Made by a program: the position numbers and the translations under genes. A stretch of DNA of 64,000 nt from positions 62,001 through 126,000 of the forward strand of contig JAEUJZ010000010.1 in assembly GCA_016794505.1 (NCBI GenBank). Reading direction: 5' to 3'. The notes beneath the pieces are model-generated. The model searched no databases. It was not told the DNA's origin and was given only the letters and a program-made list of their open reading frames with translations. Of this stretch, positions 1 to 7,973 are shown piece after piece (position 1 is the stretch's first letter; every line of letters begins with the position of its first letter). The DNA comes from Myxococcales bacterium (lineage in GTDB: Bacteria; Myxococcota_A; Polyangia; Palsa-1104; JAEUJZ01).

Positions 1-796
1 CGTGCGGCGGCGATTTGGTGGCGATGGCGCGCTTAAACCCGCTGGGCAGATCCAGCAGGTACTTGGGTCGGGACATCATCACCGTAAATTTCCACATAAA
101 ACGCGACATTCCCTGGTCTGTGTTGTCGCGCATCCACTCGTTGCCCCAGCGCTGCCCTCGCTGTCGAAGAATCTGAACAGTTCGGTTGCCAAAGTTTTTT
201 TCCGCCTCGGCTGAAACGATAAACATGCCACCTAAAATATAGATAGCTTTGTTGCTTAGGCCATGGCGCGAAAATTCTTTCTTAAATGCCTGCAGCGCCT
301 CGTGCGGTGTTCGATTTCCAAATACATCAATGAGCCCGCTGCCAAAAGTCGAGCTATAGTTGTTGTATTTATTCGCAAGAGGATTGCTCTCTAACTGAGA
401 TGCGAGAAGCCCTGCAGCCAGCTCTAGATTGTTGCGAAAGTCAGGCGCCACCAAGATCAGACGTTCCAGAACCGCCCGATCTATCTGCCAACCTTTAGGC
501 GTAGGGAACCATGTGTTATGCGATATCAAAGCACCTTGATAGGGTGCCTGCGGCCCCATAAGCGCCATATTTCCCTGGGGCTTTTCATAGCCGGGGTTGT
601 GGGCAATCTGCAGATGCTGCGGGCCTTGCTGCTGAAACTCCCGCTGCTGCCCTTTCCCGCCAAAGAGCCGCTGCCGTCCGAACTCCCAGATCGAGCCCCC
701 AAGCAGGACTTGATCGGCCACCCCGACGGACAGAATGCCAACAAAGACATACTTTCCCACTTCCACTGCAGCGGGAATCAGCCACCACATACTCAT
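1..796 (-). CDS. Hypothetical protein, 3' end outside the window
   Basis: Read on the reverse strand, the frame is open from an ATG at 796-794 to the window edge, giving about 265 residues with the C-terminus missing. The start is well set: GGAGG lies about five bases upstream and in-frame TAG and TAA stops lie a little further up. Residues about 13-33 are hydrophobic (KYVFVGILSVGVADQVLLGG), which could be a membrane segment or uncleaved signal. A Gln-rich stretch follows, then a mixed soluble region with no motif I recognise. Base composition between about 100 and 540 is clearly richer in A+T than the neighbouring genes, which may indicate recent acquisition. Function unknown. The call as a real gene rests on the long open frame, the ribosome binding site and plausible protein composition. 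Confidence 0.75.
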   Translation of the reverse strand, partial: MSMWWLIPAAVEVGKYVFVGILSVGVADQVLLGGSIWEFGRQRLFGGKGQQREFQQQGPQHLQIAHNPGYEKPQGNMALMGPQAPYQGALISHNTWFPTPKGWQIDRAVLERLILVAPDFRNNLELAAGLLASQLESNPLANKYNNYSSTFGSGLIDVFGNRTPHEALQAFKKEFSRHGLSNKAIYILGGMFIVSAEAEKNFGNRTVQILRQRGQRWGNEWMRDNTDQGMSRFMWKFTVMMSRPKYLLDLPSGFKRAIATKSPPH

Positions 797-906
797 GCCT
801 CCAACGTGCTGAGTGTTCCACCCGTCATCTTACTACGGACGACACGGCGAGTTGGGCTGGCTAGACGGGGCGATTTTCCGTCGGCAGTGCGGCCACTTGC
901 GCGGCG

Positions 907-2013
907 CTAGCGGCCGTATGCAGCGCTGCGCGAAAAAACAAGGCCGCCGCGGTCATCGCGCACGACAACGAAAAAGTGGATGACATCCTCGGGCGCCTCG
1001 CGCTCGGCGCGCGTCGTCGGAGGCTGCCAGAGGATCGAGGTCCGCGGATGCTGCGGGCAGGTCTCAGGTTGCCCCGGACAGTCGAGGTCCAGAAACGATC
1101 CGCGCCCAGCCTCTAGCGTGCCGCCGGTCGTATAGAACGTCGCCGACAGGCTCTCGTTGCGCGGCTGGCCGGCGCTGTCTTGGCCGACCTCGACGGAATC
1201 GGCGCTGCGCTCGACGGAAAACGTCAGCTTGGGCCGGTCGCTGTCCGACGTGCTGGGCGAAAGGCGAGGATAGGAAAATGGCTCGGTATCGGGGGGCCGC
1301 GTCACCAGGCGTTCGCCATCGCGGCCGAAGGCCACAGCGACGATGCCGGGGTTGCGATTGGGCGTGGTGCTGCTTGATACCCGCACGGCTTTGATCGCGA
1401 TCAGGCAGTGATGGACGCTGGGCGATACGCCGCGGCTGGCCTTGGCCTGGGCATAACAGCCCTCGGCGCCCCCTGGCTGCGCGGCATCGGCGACGATCAG
1501 CGTCACCAAGAGCGTGTACGGCAGATCCGCAGCCGATGAGGTCCGCAGCGACGCCCGCACCGGCTCTCCCGGAAAAAGCATGGGCTCAGACGGGGCCATC
1601 GGGTCGAGCCGACGTAGCTCGGTCGTGGTGTTCTGCTGTTCCAAGCCGCAGGGCTCGGGCGACACGACCTCGGCAGGCTGCCGGCAGGCCAGCCACAGCG
1701 TCGATAGACCCAGCGGCTGCGTGCTGCGCCGCGGGCCATTTGGACTCGACAGAACAGCCCCGTGCCGCGGATGCGTCACGACCAGCGCGCTCAGCGTCAC
1801 CTGCGCGCTCGGCCCGACCTCGGGAGGCTCCGCCTGAATGCCCAGCACGCGCAGCTTGCCTGCCGGATCAACCTGCCCGTCGGGCCCGCGCGGATCCGGC
1901 TCGATCAGCCAGAACGGCGGAAACTCGGGCCCGCAGCCCGTGCCAAGCAGGATCAGGCCGCACGCCATCACCCGCCAAAGCCGCAGACACAGATGCCAGG
2001 ATCGAAAGCGCAT
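907..2013 (-). CDS. Probable lipoprotein of unknown function
   Basis: A 368-residue protein with a basic N-terminus, a hydrophobic stretch and a lipobox (LLGTGC) at about residues 22-27, so it is probably exported and lipid-anchored. The mature part begins with a Pro-rich segment followed by a beta-rich opening (VLGIQAEPPEVGPSAQVTLSA) of the kind seen in Ig-like surface proteins. No catalytic motif is visible. An internal ATG (residue 16, position 1968) would also keep the lipobox, so the exact start is uncertain. It sits downstream of another exported protein on the same strand (81 bases away) and may be co-transcribed with it. Confidence 0.75.
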   Translation of the reverse strand: MRFRSWHLCLRLWRVMACGLILLGTGCGPEFPPFWLIEPDPRGPDGQVDPAGKLRVLGIQAEPPEVGPSAQVTLSALVVTHPRHGAVLSSPNGPRRSTQPLGLSTLWLACRQPAEVVSPEPCGLEQQNTTTELRRLDPMAPSEPMLFPGEPVRASLRTSSAADLPYTLLVTLIVADAAQPGGAEGCYAQAKASRGVSPSVHHCLIAIKAVRVSSSTTPNRNPGIVAVAFGRDGERLVTRPPDTEPFSYPRLSPSTSDSDRPKLTFSVERSADSVEVGQDSAGQPRNESLSATFYTTGGTLEAGRGSFLDLDCPGQPETCPQHPRTSILWQPPTTRAEREAPEDVIHFFVVVRDDRGGLVFSRSAAYGR

Positions 2014-2094
2014 GCACTCGACAATCTAGTGCGAATCGGGACGACCCAAAGAAGGAATCCACCGCGCAAAAGTCCGCGGCCGGGGTCGACGGCG

Positions 2095-3054
2095 CTACTT
2101 CTGCAGGCGCTCGACTTCGTCGCGGATCAGCTTGACGGGGGTCACCAAGCCGTCGCGCGCACCGCGCTGAAAGACCCAGCTTGACGTGCCGCTGTCATTG
2201 CTCTTCAGCGTGGTGCCCGGCTTGGTGGCAGCGACGATGCGCGTGAAATACACGTGAATCGTGTGCTCATAGCCGAAGACATCTTTTTCCGGCAAGAGCA
2301 GGCTGGCCAGCATGTACTCGCGCGCTTCATAGTGCGTGTCGTCGAGCTTGACCGTGCGGCCCTTTTTGTCCTGAAAGCTGGCGTGGCGAGCGCGCTCGTC
2401 GGGTCGCAAAGGACGGTGATGAAAGCGCAAGAAGCCGACGCCGTTCGGCAAAAGGACGCTTTCGGCGTCTCCGACGGCGTAGCTGTCGCGCAGACCGAAC
2501 ATGCCGGCACCAAACGGCATGTGCAAGGTCACCAGAGACGACATGTCGAAGTGGACCGCGTCGTCGCCCCAGCGGCTCGCATCGTGCTTCTTTCTCGGCT
2601 GCACCTCGAAGTGCTGATCGACCAGCGGATGGCGCAAGGCGCTGCGCGGATCGCTGATGCGTTCCAGCACCTGCGACGGCTTGACCCGCTTGTAGCGCGC
2701 GATGATCCACGCTCCCGGCATGCGACCGTCTTCTTGCTTGTACAACACCATCGGCAGTGAGCCTGGTGAGGCGTCGAGGCCGCTTTTGATCTGCTCGGCA
2801 CTCAGCGTCTGATCGATCGGGCCGCCTTTTTGGATGCCGCTGTTCGCCGCTAGCTCAAGCGCCACCGTCGCCAGCTTGGGCACGACCGTCTGCAAAAGCG
2901 CAGAGAGGCCGCCTTTGTCTTGCGAGTACTCACGTAGGGCGCGCACGACGTCCGCGGGAATTTCGGGAAGCTCAGCGCGGGCCGGCGCGGCTCCACACAA
3001 AAGGCTCAGGGTCATGACGCAGAGCGTCAATACTCGACGCAGCGAACGTGACAT
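2095..3054 (-). CDS. Exported protein of unknown function
   Basis: I chose the ATG at 3054 because AAGGAGG lies six bases upstream and because it begins a classical signal peptide (MSRSLRRVLTLCVMTLSLLC, then an Ala-rich cleavage site near ARA). A longer frame upstream lacks these. The mature protein is about 290 residues, mixed alpha/beta, with no cysteine after the signal region and no enzyme motif I recognise. Residues about 70-110 (KSGLDASPGSLPMVLYKQED) precede a hydrophilic region rich in Arg and Asp. Location is probably periplasmic or outside the cell. Function unknown. Confidence 0.75.
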   Translation of the reverse strand: MSRSLRRVLTLCVMTLSLLCGAAPARAELPEIPADVVRALREYSQDKGGLSALLQTVVPKLATVALELAANSGIQKGGPIDQTLSAEQIKSGLDASPGSLPMVLYKQEDGRMPGAWIIARYKRVKPSQVLERISDPRSALRHPLVDQHFEVQPRKKHDASRWGDDAVHFDMSSLVTLHMPFGAGMFGLRDSYAVGDAESVLLPNGVGFLRFHHRPLRPDERARHASFQDKKGRTVKLDDTHYEAREYMLASLLLPEKDVFGYEHTIHVYFTRIVAATKPGTTLKSNDSGTSSWVFQRGARDGLVTPVKLIRDEVERLQK

Positions 3055-3382
3055 CACGGTCCTCCTTCGAACGAGACGGTCTCCAAGGCAGGCCCAGCGG
3101 CCGGGTTCTCGCAGCGACTGCAGCACTGGCTCGGCGAAGCCCCCCTCAAGAACCACTCACTCCGCCAAAAAAACCCGGCACCGAGCATAGGTCACTTGCC
3201 GCGGCGCGGCAACAGCGAGCCCGAACAGGACACCCCCAGGATGCGCGCGGCGTCTGACAGTCGCTGCCTGCGCAAGCGGCCCGACCAGCAACAGGCGACG
3301 CGGCCTCGCGGACCCCAGTTACAATGGCTCCACGCTGGAGCCACGTTCATCCACCAACCCGGCACCAGCGAGGGGGGATCTT
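3055..3382. other. Divergent intergenic region with possible promoter and hairpin
   Basis: This 328-base gap separates two divergently transcribed exported-protein genes, so it should hold both promoters. The left edge carries the ribosome binding site of the reverse-strand gene. Near the right side I see a -10-like TACAAT followed at once by a perfect hairpin (annotated separately). The middle holds no convincing gene: short frames there have neither ribosome binding sites nor protein-like composition. Confidence 0.5.
3320..3343 (+). promoter_or_regulatory. Possible -10 element and perfect 8-bp inverted repeat
   Basis: TACAAT at 3320-3325 differs from the sigma-70 -10 consensus at one base. 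It is followed by TGGCTCCA (3325-3332), a CGC loop and TGGAGCCA (3336-3343), a perfect palindrome about 40 bases before the lipoprotein start at 3383. It could be an operator or a leader hairpin. No good -35 element is visible, so this is a weak call. Confidence 0.3.
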
Positions 3383-4057
3383 ATGCGACTAGCCCATCTT
3401 GGATTTTTGGCCGCAGGCGCACTTGCTCTCGGCGGCAGCCTCGGCTGCGAAGAGCCGATGATGATGATGATGGAAGCCAAGCTGAACCCGAAGCTCCTCG
3501 GGACGTGGAAAAGCGCAGCCTGCGAGCTGGGCATCATGTCTTCGGCGACGCTGCCGGTCAGCATCTATTACCAGCGCGAGTACCGATTCACCGAGACGGA
3601 CTGGTCAGCGACGGTCAGCGTCTTCATTGATCCGCTGTGCGCCACCACCGCGCTCAAGACAAATGTCAAAGGCACGTACACCGTCGGCAACGCGGCCACG
3701 GCACCGGCCGGCGGCACCGAGATTGACTTTGCCTTCGCGGAGCGTCGCATCCAGCTTCTGCAGCCACAGGCTGCGCTGCTCTTGAACACGATCATGTGCG
3801 GCGGCATGGCGAGCTGGACAGCCGGCCCCGACGTCGACGTCAGCACCAAGGGCTGCAAGCCACTGATGCCGTCGAACATCGAGTGCCCCAAAGAATTCGA
3901 TGTGGCGAAAATCGACGTGCTGCCGACATTCGTCGTGACCGATCCGAGTACGTATCCCAAGCTAACCCTGGGCGCGCGGCCGATGTCAGCCGACGGCCTG
4001 TGCAAGGCACGTCCAGCCACGTTTTCCACGACGCCCATGGCCAAGACCACGCCGTAG
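3383..4057 (+). CDS. Lipoprotein, APCDD1-like lipocalin-type fold suspected
   Basis: A 224-residue lipoprotein starting six bases after a strong AGGGGGG site, with signal peptide and lipobox (GSLGC) at about residues 18-22. Five Met in a row (residues 26-30, from ATG repeats) follow the acylated Cys. The core has LLGTWKSAACE, then REYRFTETDWSATVSVF and a GTYTVG strand, with paired cysteines. This order resembles bacterial APCDD1-type proteins (a beta-barrel family that in animals binds Wnt lipids). I recall the pattern rather than prove it, so the family is tentative. Ligand and role are unknown. Confidence 0.65.
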   Translation: MRLAHLGFLAAGALALGGSLGCEEPMMMMMEAKLNPKLLGTWKSAACELGIMSSATLPVSIYYQREYRFTETDWSATVSVFIDPLCATTALKTNVKGTYTVGNAATAPAGGTEIDFAFAERRIQLLQPQAALLLNTIMCGGMASWTAGPDVDVSTKGCKPLMPSNIECPKEFDVAKIDVLPTFVVTDPSTYPKLTLGARPMSADGLCKARPATFSTTPMAKTTP

Positions 4058-4213
4058 TAGCGCGCTGCGTCATTTCGCGGGCACACCGTCCGACCTTGTG
4101 GCCGTGCAATTCCTCTAGGAACCGCGCCGCTTCTTGTTACGCTGCGCCCGCCGCGTCGCCGATTGTTTCAGGGCCCGGCGTGTGCTTCGCGGACGTTCCA
4201 CAACCACCTCGGC

Positions 4214-6775
4214 ATGACGACCCTCGGACTTGACGAACTCAACCCATCGCAGCGTGCTGCCGTCGAGCACCTGAGCGGCCCGCTTCTGATCTTGGCCGGA
4301 GCCGGATCGGGCAAGACGCGCGTCATCGCCTATCGCATGGCGGCGCTTCTGCAGCGCGGCGTCGATGCCGATCGCATCCTGGCCGTCACGTTCACCAACA
4401 AAGCCGCCGGAGAGTTGCGCAGCCGCGTCGAGGGTCTAGTCACCCGCTTCGGTCTTCTGCCGCCGCTCGATCCCAGCGATGCGATGGCGCAGGTGCTGCC
4501 GCGCGGGCGCGGGCTGCCGCAGTGGATGGGCACGTTTCACTCGATCGGGGCGCGGCTTCTGCGGCGCATGGCCGATCGTGCCGAGCTGCCGTCGGACTTC
4601 GTCATCCTCGACGACGACGACCAGCTGAAGCTGTGCAAAGAGCTGTGTCAGCGCGAAAAAATCGACGAGACGGCGATGCCGCCGCGCGCCCTGCGCAGCC
4701 AGATCGATCGCGCAAAAAATCACGGCCTGCTGCCCGAGCAGTACCGCGGGCGCGACTACTTCACCGACTTGGTGGCGCGGCTGTACCCGCTGTATCAGGC
4801 CGAGCTTAAGCGCTTGGGCGCCGTCGACTTCGGCGATCTGTTGCTGCTGCCGGTGGTGCTGTGCGATCGCGATCCCGAGCTTCGCCAGATCTTGGGGCGG
4901 CGCTTTGTGCATGTCCTGGTCGACGAATTCCAAGACGTAAACCCGGTGCAGTATCAGTTCCTGCGCCACCTGTCGTCGGGGCACCGCAACCTGGTGGTGG
5001 TCGGCGACGATGATCAGGCGATCTATGGCTGGCGCGGTGCCGATGTCCGCCTGATTTTGGAATTCGAACACGACTGGCCCGATGTCCACATCGTCAAGCT
5101 GGAAGAAAACTATCGCAGCTCGCAGGTGATTCTGGATGCGGCGCATGCCGTGGTCTCGCTGAACTCGCAGCGACGAGACAAGCGGCTGTACACGCAGCGT
5201 GCAGGCGGCGAACGAATCATCTGCCACGAAGCCATCGATGAACGGCGCGAAGCGCTGTACGTCGCCAACACCGTCCTGCTTCTGCAGAACGAAGAGGGCT
5301 ATTTCCCCGACGACTGCGCCGTGATCTATCGCACCAACGCGCAGTCGCGCGTGCTGGAAGAAGCGCTGCGCGCCTGCGGTGTGCCGTACACGATCGTCGG
5401 GGGAGCCCGCTTTTACGATCGCGCCGAAGTCAAAGATGTCCTGGCCTATCTGCGCTTGTGCCACAACCCCGCCGACGAGCTTGCCCTGCGCCGCATCATC
5501 AACGTGCCGGCTCGTGGCATCGGCGACAAGACGGTCACCAAGCTGGAAGCGCGAGCGCGGCTGGGTGGCATTCCGCTGTGGCTCGCGCTGCACAACGCGC
5601 TCGATGACGAAGAGCTTCTGGGCAGTGGACCGCGCAAAAAGCTGCGCGCGTTTCTCGACCTGATCCAGGGTCTGCGGCAGATCGCAGCGACGCTGCCGGT
5701 CAGCAAGCTGGCCCGCGAGATCCTCGTGCGCACGGGCTATCTGGCGCTGTTCGACGGCAAAGATGCCGAAGACCAGTCGCGACAAGAAAACGTGCTAGAG
5801 CTCGTCGGCTCGATCGAGGAGCTAGAGCGCGAGTCGACCGCCCAGACCGCCGGATCCGTCGAGCTTGGGTCCGCCGTCGGCCCAGGTGCTGAGACCGATG
5901 ACGCTGCGCCGAATGCCGCGGCTCTGGAAGCCGCGCTGTTTGCCCCCGAAAACGAAGGACAAAAGCCGCTTTCCTTGGGCGAATACCTGACGCGCGTGGC
6001 CTTGGTCACAGGCGAAGAGATCGGCGACAGCGGTCGCGGCGTGCAGCTGATGACAGCACACTCTGCCAAGGGTCTTGAGTTCAAAGTGGTGCTGGTCACG
6101 GGTCTAGAACAGGGCTTGTTTCCGTCGCTGCGGTCGACCATCGAGTCAGAAGAAGAAAAAGAACGCAGGATCGCAGAAGAGCGTCGCCTGTGTTACGTGG
6201 CGATGACGCGCGCCCGCGAGCGACTGTTCCTGACGCACGCGCAGACGCGACGAATCTTTGGCATGTCGCCGCGCATGTCGCCGCCCAGCCAGTTCCTGCG
6301 CGAGATCCCAGCCGACTGTCTGGAACGCACGCTGGAATACGACGCGCCGAGCCGCACAACCCCGCGCAGACCGCTGCGCCCGACCCACGCGCACGACGAT
6401 GCAAGCGACTCGCGGGCACACGCCGACTTCGATGACCTGGATCTCGTGCAGCGCGCTGCGCTCGACGGCGAAGCCAGCTTAACAAGCGGAGCCTTGGCGC
6501 AGGCGGGCGCTGGCCTTTCCGCGTTTCGTCCGTTCCGATCAGCCCGCAAAACGGCCACGCTCGACGATGGCGAGCCGCGTGTCGAATACGACCTGGACGA
6601 TGGCGCAGGTGGCCTGCGCAAAGGACAGCGCGTGCGTCATCCGCAGCTTGGCCGCGGTCGCATCGAAGGCATCACCGCCTGGCAAGGCACCGTCACCGTG
6701 CAGTTTGAATCGGGTGAGCGCCGCACGATCAAAGCCCAGTTCCTGCGCCCCGATGCCGAGTATTGCGAGCCATGA
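4214..6775 (+). CDS. pcrA: UvrD/PcrA-type ATP-dependent DNA helicase
   Basis: Superfamily 1A 3'-5' DNA helicase acting in nucleotide excision and mismatch repair, replication restart and removal of RecA or RNA polymerase from DNA. All motifs are present from this ATG: Walker A GAGSGKT (residues ~29-36), Walker B LVDEFQD (~235), motif III GDDDQAIYGWRG, motif IV ENYRSS, motif V TAHSAKGLEFK (~620) and motif VI YVAMTRARERL (~660). The C-terminus (from ~800) has the small Tudor-like fold of PcrA (KGQRVRHPQLGRGRIEGI), which binds RNA polymerase. The length, 853 residues, exceeds the usual 720-750 because of an acidic Ala-rich insert at ~550-595. An upstream in-frame start at 4163 is less likely. 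The stop overlaps the next start (ATGA), so the two are translationally coupled. Confidence 0.95.
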   Translation: MTTLGLDELNPSQRAAVEHLSGPLLILAGAGSGKTRVIAYRMAALLQRGVDADRILAVTFTNKAAGELRSRVEGLVTRFGLLPPLDPSDAMAQVLPRGRGLPQWMGTFHSIGARLLRRMADRAELPSDFVILDDDDQLKLCKELCQREKIDETAMPPRALRSQIDRAKNHGLLPEQYRGRDYFTDLVARLYPLYQAELKRLGAVDFGDLLLLPVVLCDRDPELRQILGRRFVHVLVDEFQDVNPVQYQFLRHLSSGHRNLVVVGDDDQAIYGWRGADVRLILEFEHDWPDVHIVKLEENYRSSQVILDAAHAVVSLNSQRRDKRLYTQRAGGERIICHEAIDERREALYVANTVLLLQNEEGYFPDDCAVIYRTNAQSRVLEEALRACGVPYTIVGGARFYDRAEVKDVLAYLRLCHNPADELALRRIINVPARGIGDKTVTKLEARARLGGIPLWLALHNALDDEELLGSGPRKKLRAFLDLIQGLRQIAATLPVSKLAREILVRTGYLALFDGKDAEDQSRQENVLELVGSIEELERESTAQTAGSVELGSAVGPGAETDDAAPNAAALEAALFAPENEGQKPLSLGEYLTRVALVTGEEIGDSGRGVQLMTAHSAKGLEFKVVLVTGLEQGLFPSLRSTIESEEEKERRIAEERRLCYVAMTRARERLFLTHAQTRRIFGMSPRMSPPSQFLREIPADCLERTLEYDAPSRTTPRRPLRPTHAHDDASDSRAHADFDDLDLVQRAALDGEASLTSGALAQAGAGLSAFRPFRSARKTATLDDGEPRVEYDLDDGAGGLRKGQRVRHPQLGRGRIEGITAWQGTVTVQFESGERRTIKAQFLRPDAEYCEP

Positions 6776-7923
6776 TCTCGCTGCGTTCGCTGCACGAAAA
6801 GGCCCGTGCCTTCTTTCGCTTTCTGTTGGCGCAGCACCGCACGCCGGGGCGTGTGTTCTGGGCGCTGCTGTTCGGCTTTGTCATCGGCTGCACACCGCTT
6901 TTTGGCGTGCAGATCTTTTTGTGTGTCGCCGTCGCGTACCTTTTGGGCCTGAACTTCGTCATTGTCTATGGCGCGGCGAATATCTCAATCCCGCCGCTGA
7001 GCCCGTTTATTGGGCTGGCCGCCGTCAAGCTCGGCGAGCTGATTCGGCAGGGGCGCTGGGTGGCGCTATCGCGCGGCGATTTTCTATCGCTGTCGCCGTT
7101 CGCGCTGGCCAAGCGCTTCTTTGTCGCGTGGCTGATCGGCGGCACGCTCTTGGGCATGGCGATTGGCTTTGTCGTCGGAGGCATGACCTATGTCGTGCTG
7201 CGGCGGCGACAAGCGCGGCACGCGCAAGAGCCGCTGTCACAAGAAGACCAAGCCGATCTCGCCATCGAAGCGGCGCTCGCCCGCGCGGCGGCCCGATATC
7301 GCGGCGCGATCCCGCGCTATCGCTTTTATGCGCGCATGAAGTACCGCTTGGATCCGGTGTATCGCGAGCTCTTGTCGCGCATCCCGCCCGGTGCGCACAC
7401 CGTCGATGTCGGCTGCGGTCAAGGCCTGCTGGGAACGGCCTTGGCCGAGCTAGGCGAAGGGCGTAGCTGCCACGGCATCGACTGGGACGCGGTCAAGATC
7501 GCGGCGGCCCAGCAGGCGGCCGCCTCGCGATCCGCGGTGACACTGCAAACAGGCGATGCGCGAACCGCCGAGCTTCCCGCGTGCGATGCCGTCGCGCTGA
7601 TCGACATGCTGCACTACTACGACGCGGACACGCAGCGCGTCCTTTTGGCTCGCGCCAGTTCCGCCCTGCGTCCCGGTGGCCAGATCCTGCTGCGCGAGAC
7701 CGATCCCGAGCGCGCGTCCGGGCGTACGCGCTTCTTTGAGCGACTGATGGTGTACTTCGGCTGGAACCGCGCGCCGCAGGTCCACTATCGCCCGCTGTCG
7801 GCGCTGCGCGCCGATCTGGAAGCGCTGGGCCTTGCCGTCGAGCAGTGCGATGTCGCAGGCAGCACGCACCCAGGCAACGTCCTTCTGCAGGCCCAAAAGC
7901 CGCACTCGACCGCGACATCGTAG
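6772..7923 (+). CDS. DUF2062 membrane domain fused to SAM-dependent methyltransferase
   Basis: Residues ~10-145 form a DUF2062-type membrane domain: a hydrophobic Phe-rich stretch with FGFVIGCTPLFGVQ, YGAANISIPPLSPF and a last helix near residue 130 ending in basic residues. After a charged linker, residues ~185-380 are a class I SAM methyltransferase with motif I VDVGCGQGLLG (~210), an acidic residue after the second strand (GIDWD) and IDMLHYYD in the motif IV position. DUF2062 domains are often joined to glycosyltransferases or methyltransferases that act on lipids or polysaccharides at the inner membrane, so a membrane-bound methyl transfer is likely, with substrate unknown. The ATG overlaps the helicase stop by four bases. 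Confidence 0.85.
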   Translation: MISLRSLHEKARAFFRFLLAQHRTPGRVFWALLFGFVIGCTPLFGVQIFLCVAVAYLLGLNFVIVYGAANISIPPLSPFIGLAAVKLGELIRQGRWVALSRGDFLSLSPFALAKRFFVAWLIGGTLLGMAIGFVVGGMTYVVLRRRQARHAQEPLSQEDQADLAIEAALARAAARYRGAIPRYRFYARMKYRLDPVYRELLSRIPPGAHTVDVGCGQGLLGTALAELGEGRSCHGIDWDAVKIAAAQQAAASRSAVTLQTGDARTAELPACDAVALIDMLHYYDADTQRVLLARASSALRPGGQILLRETDPERASGRTRFFERLMVYFGWNRAPQVHYRPLSALRADLEALGLAVEQCDVAGSTHPGNVLLQAQKPHSTATS

Positions 7924-7973
7924 CGACGCCCAAGCGGCTAGCCAGCCGCTGTGAAGACGAGAAAAGGGGCTGC

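Noticed and set aside
4436..5785. Long reverse-strand frame opposite the UvrD helicase
   Set aside because: It mirrors codon-bias periodicity of the helicase, has no start signal and does not look like a protein, so it is a shadow frame.
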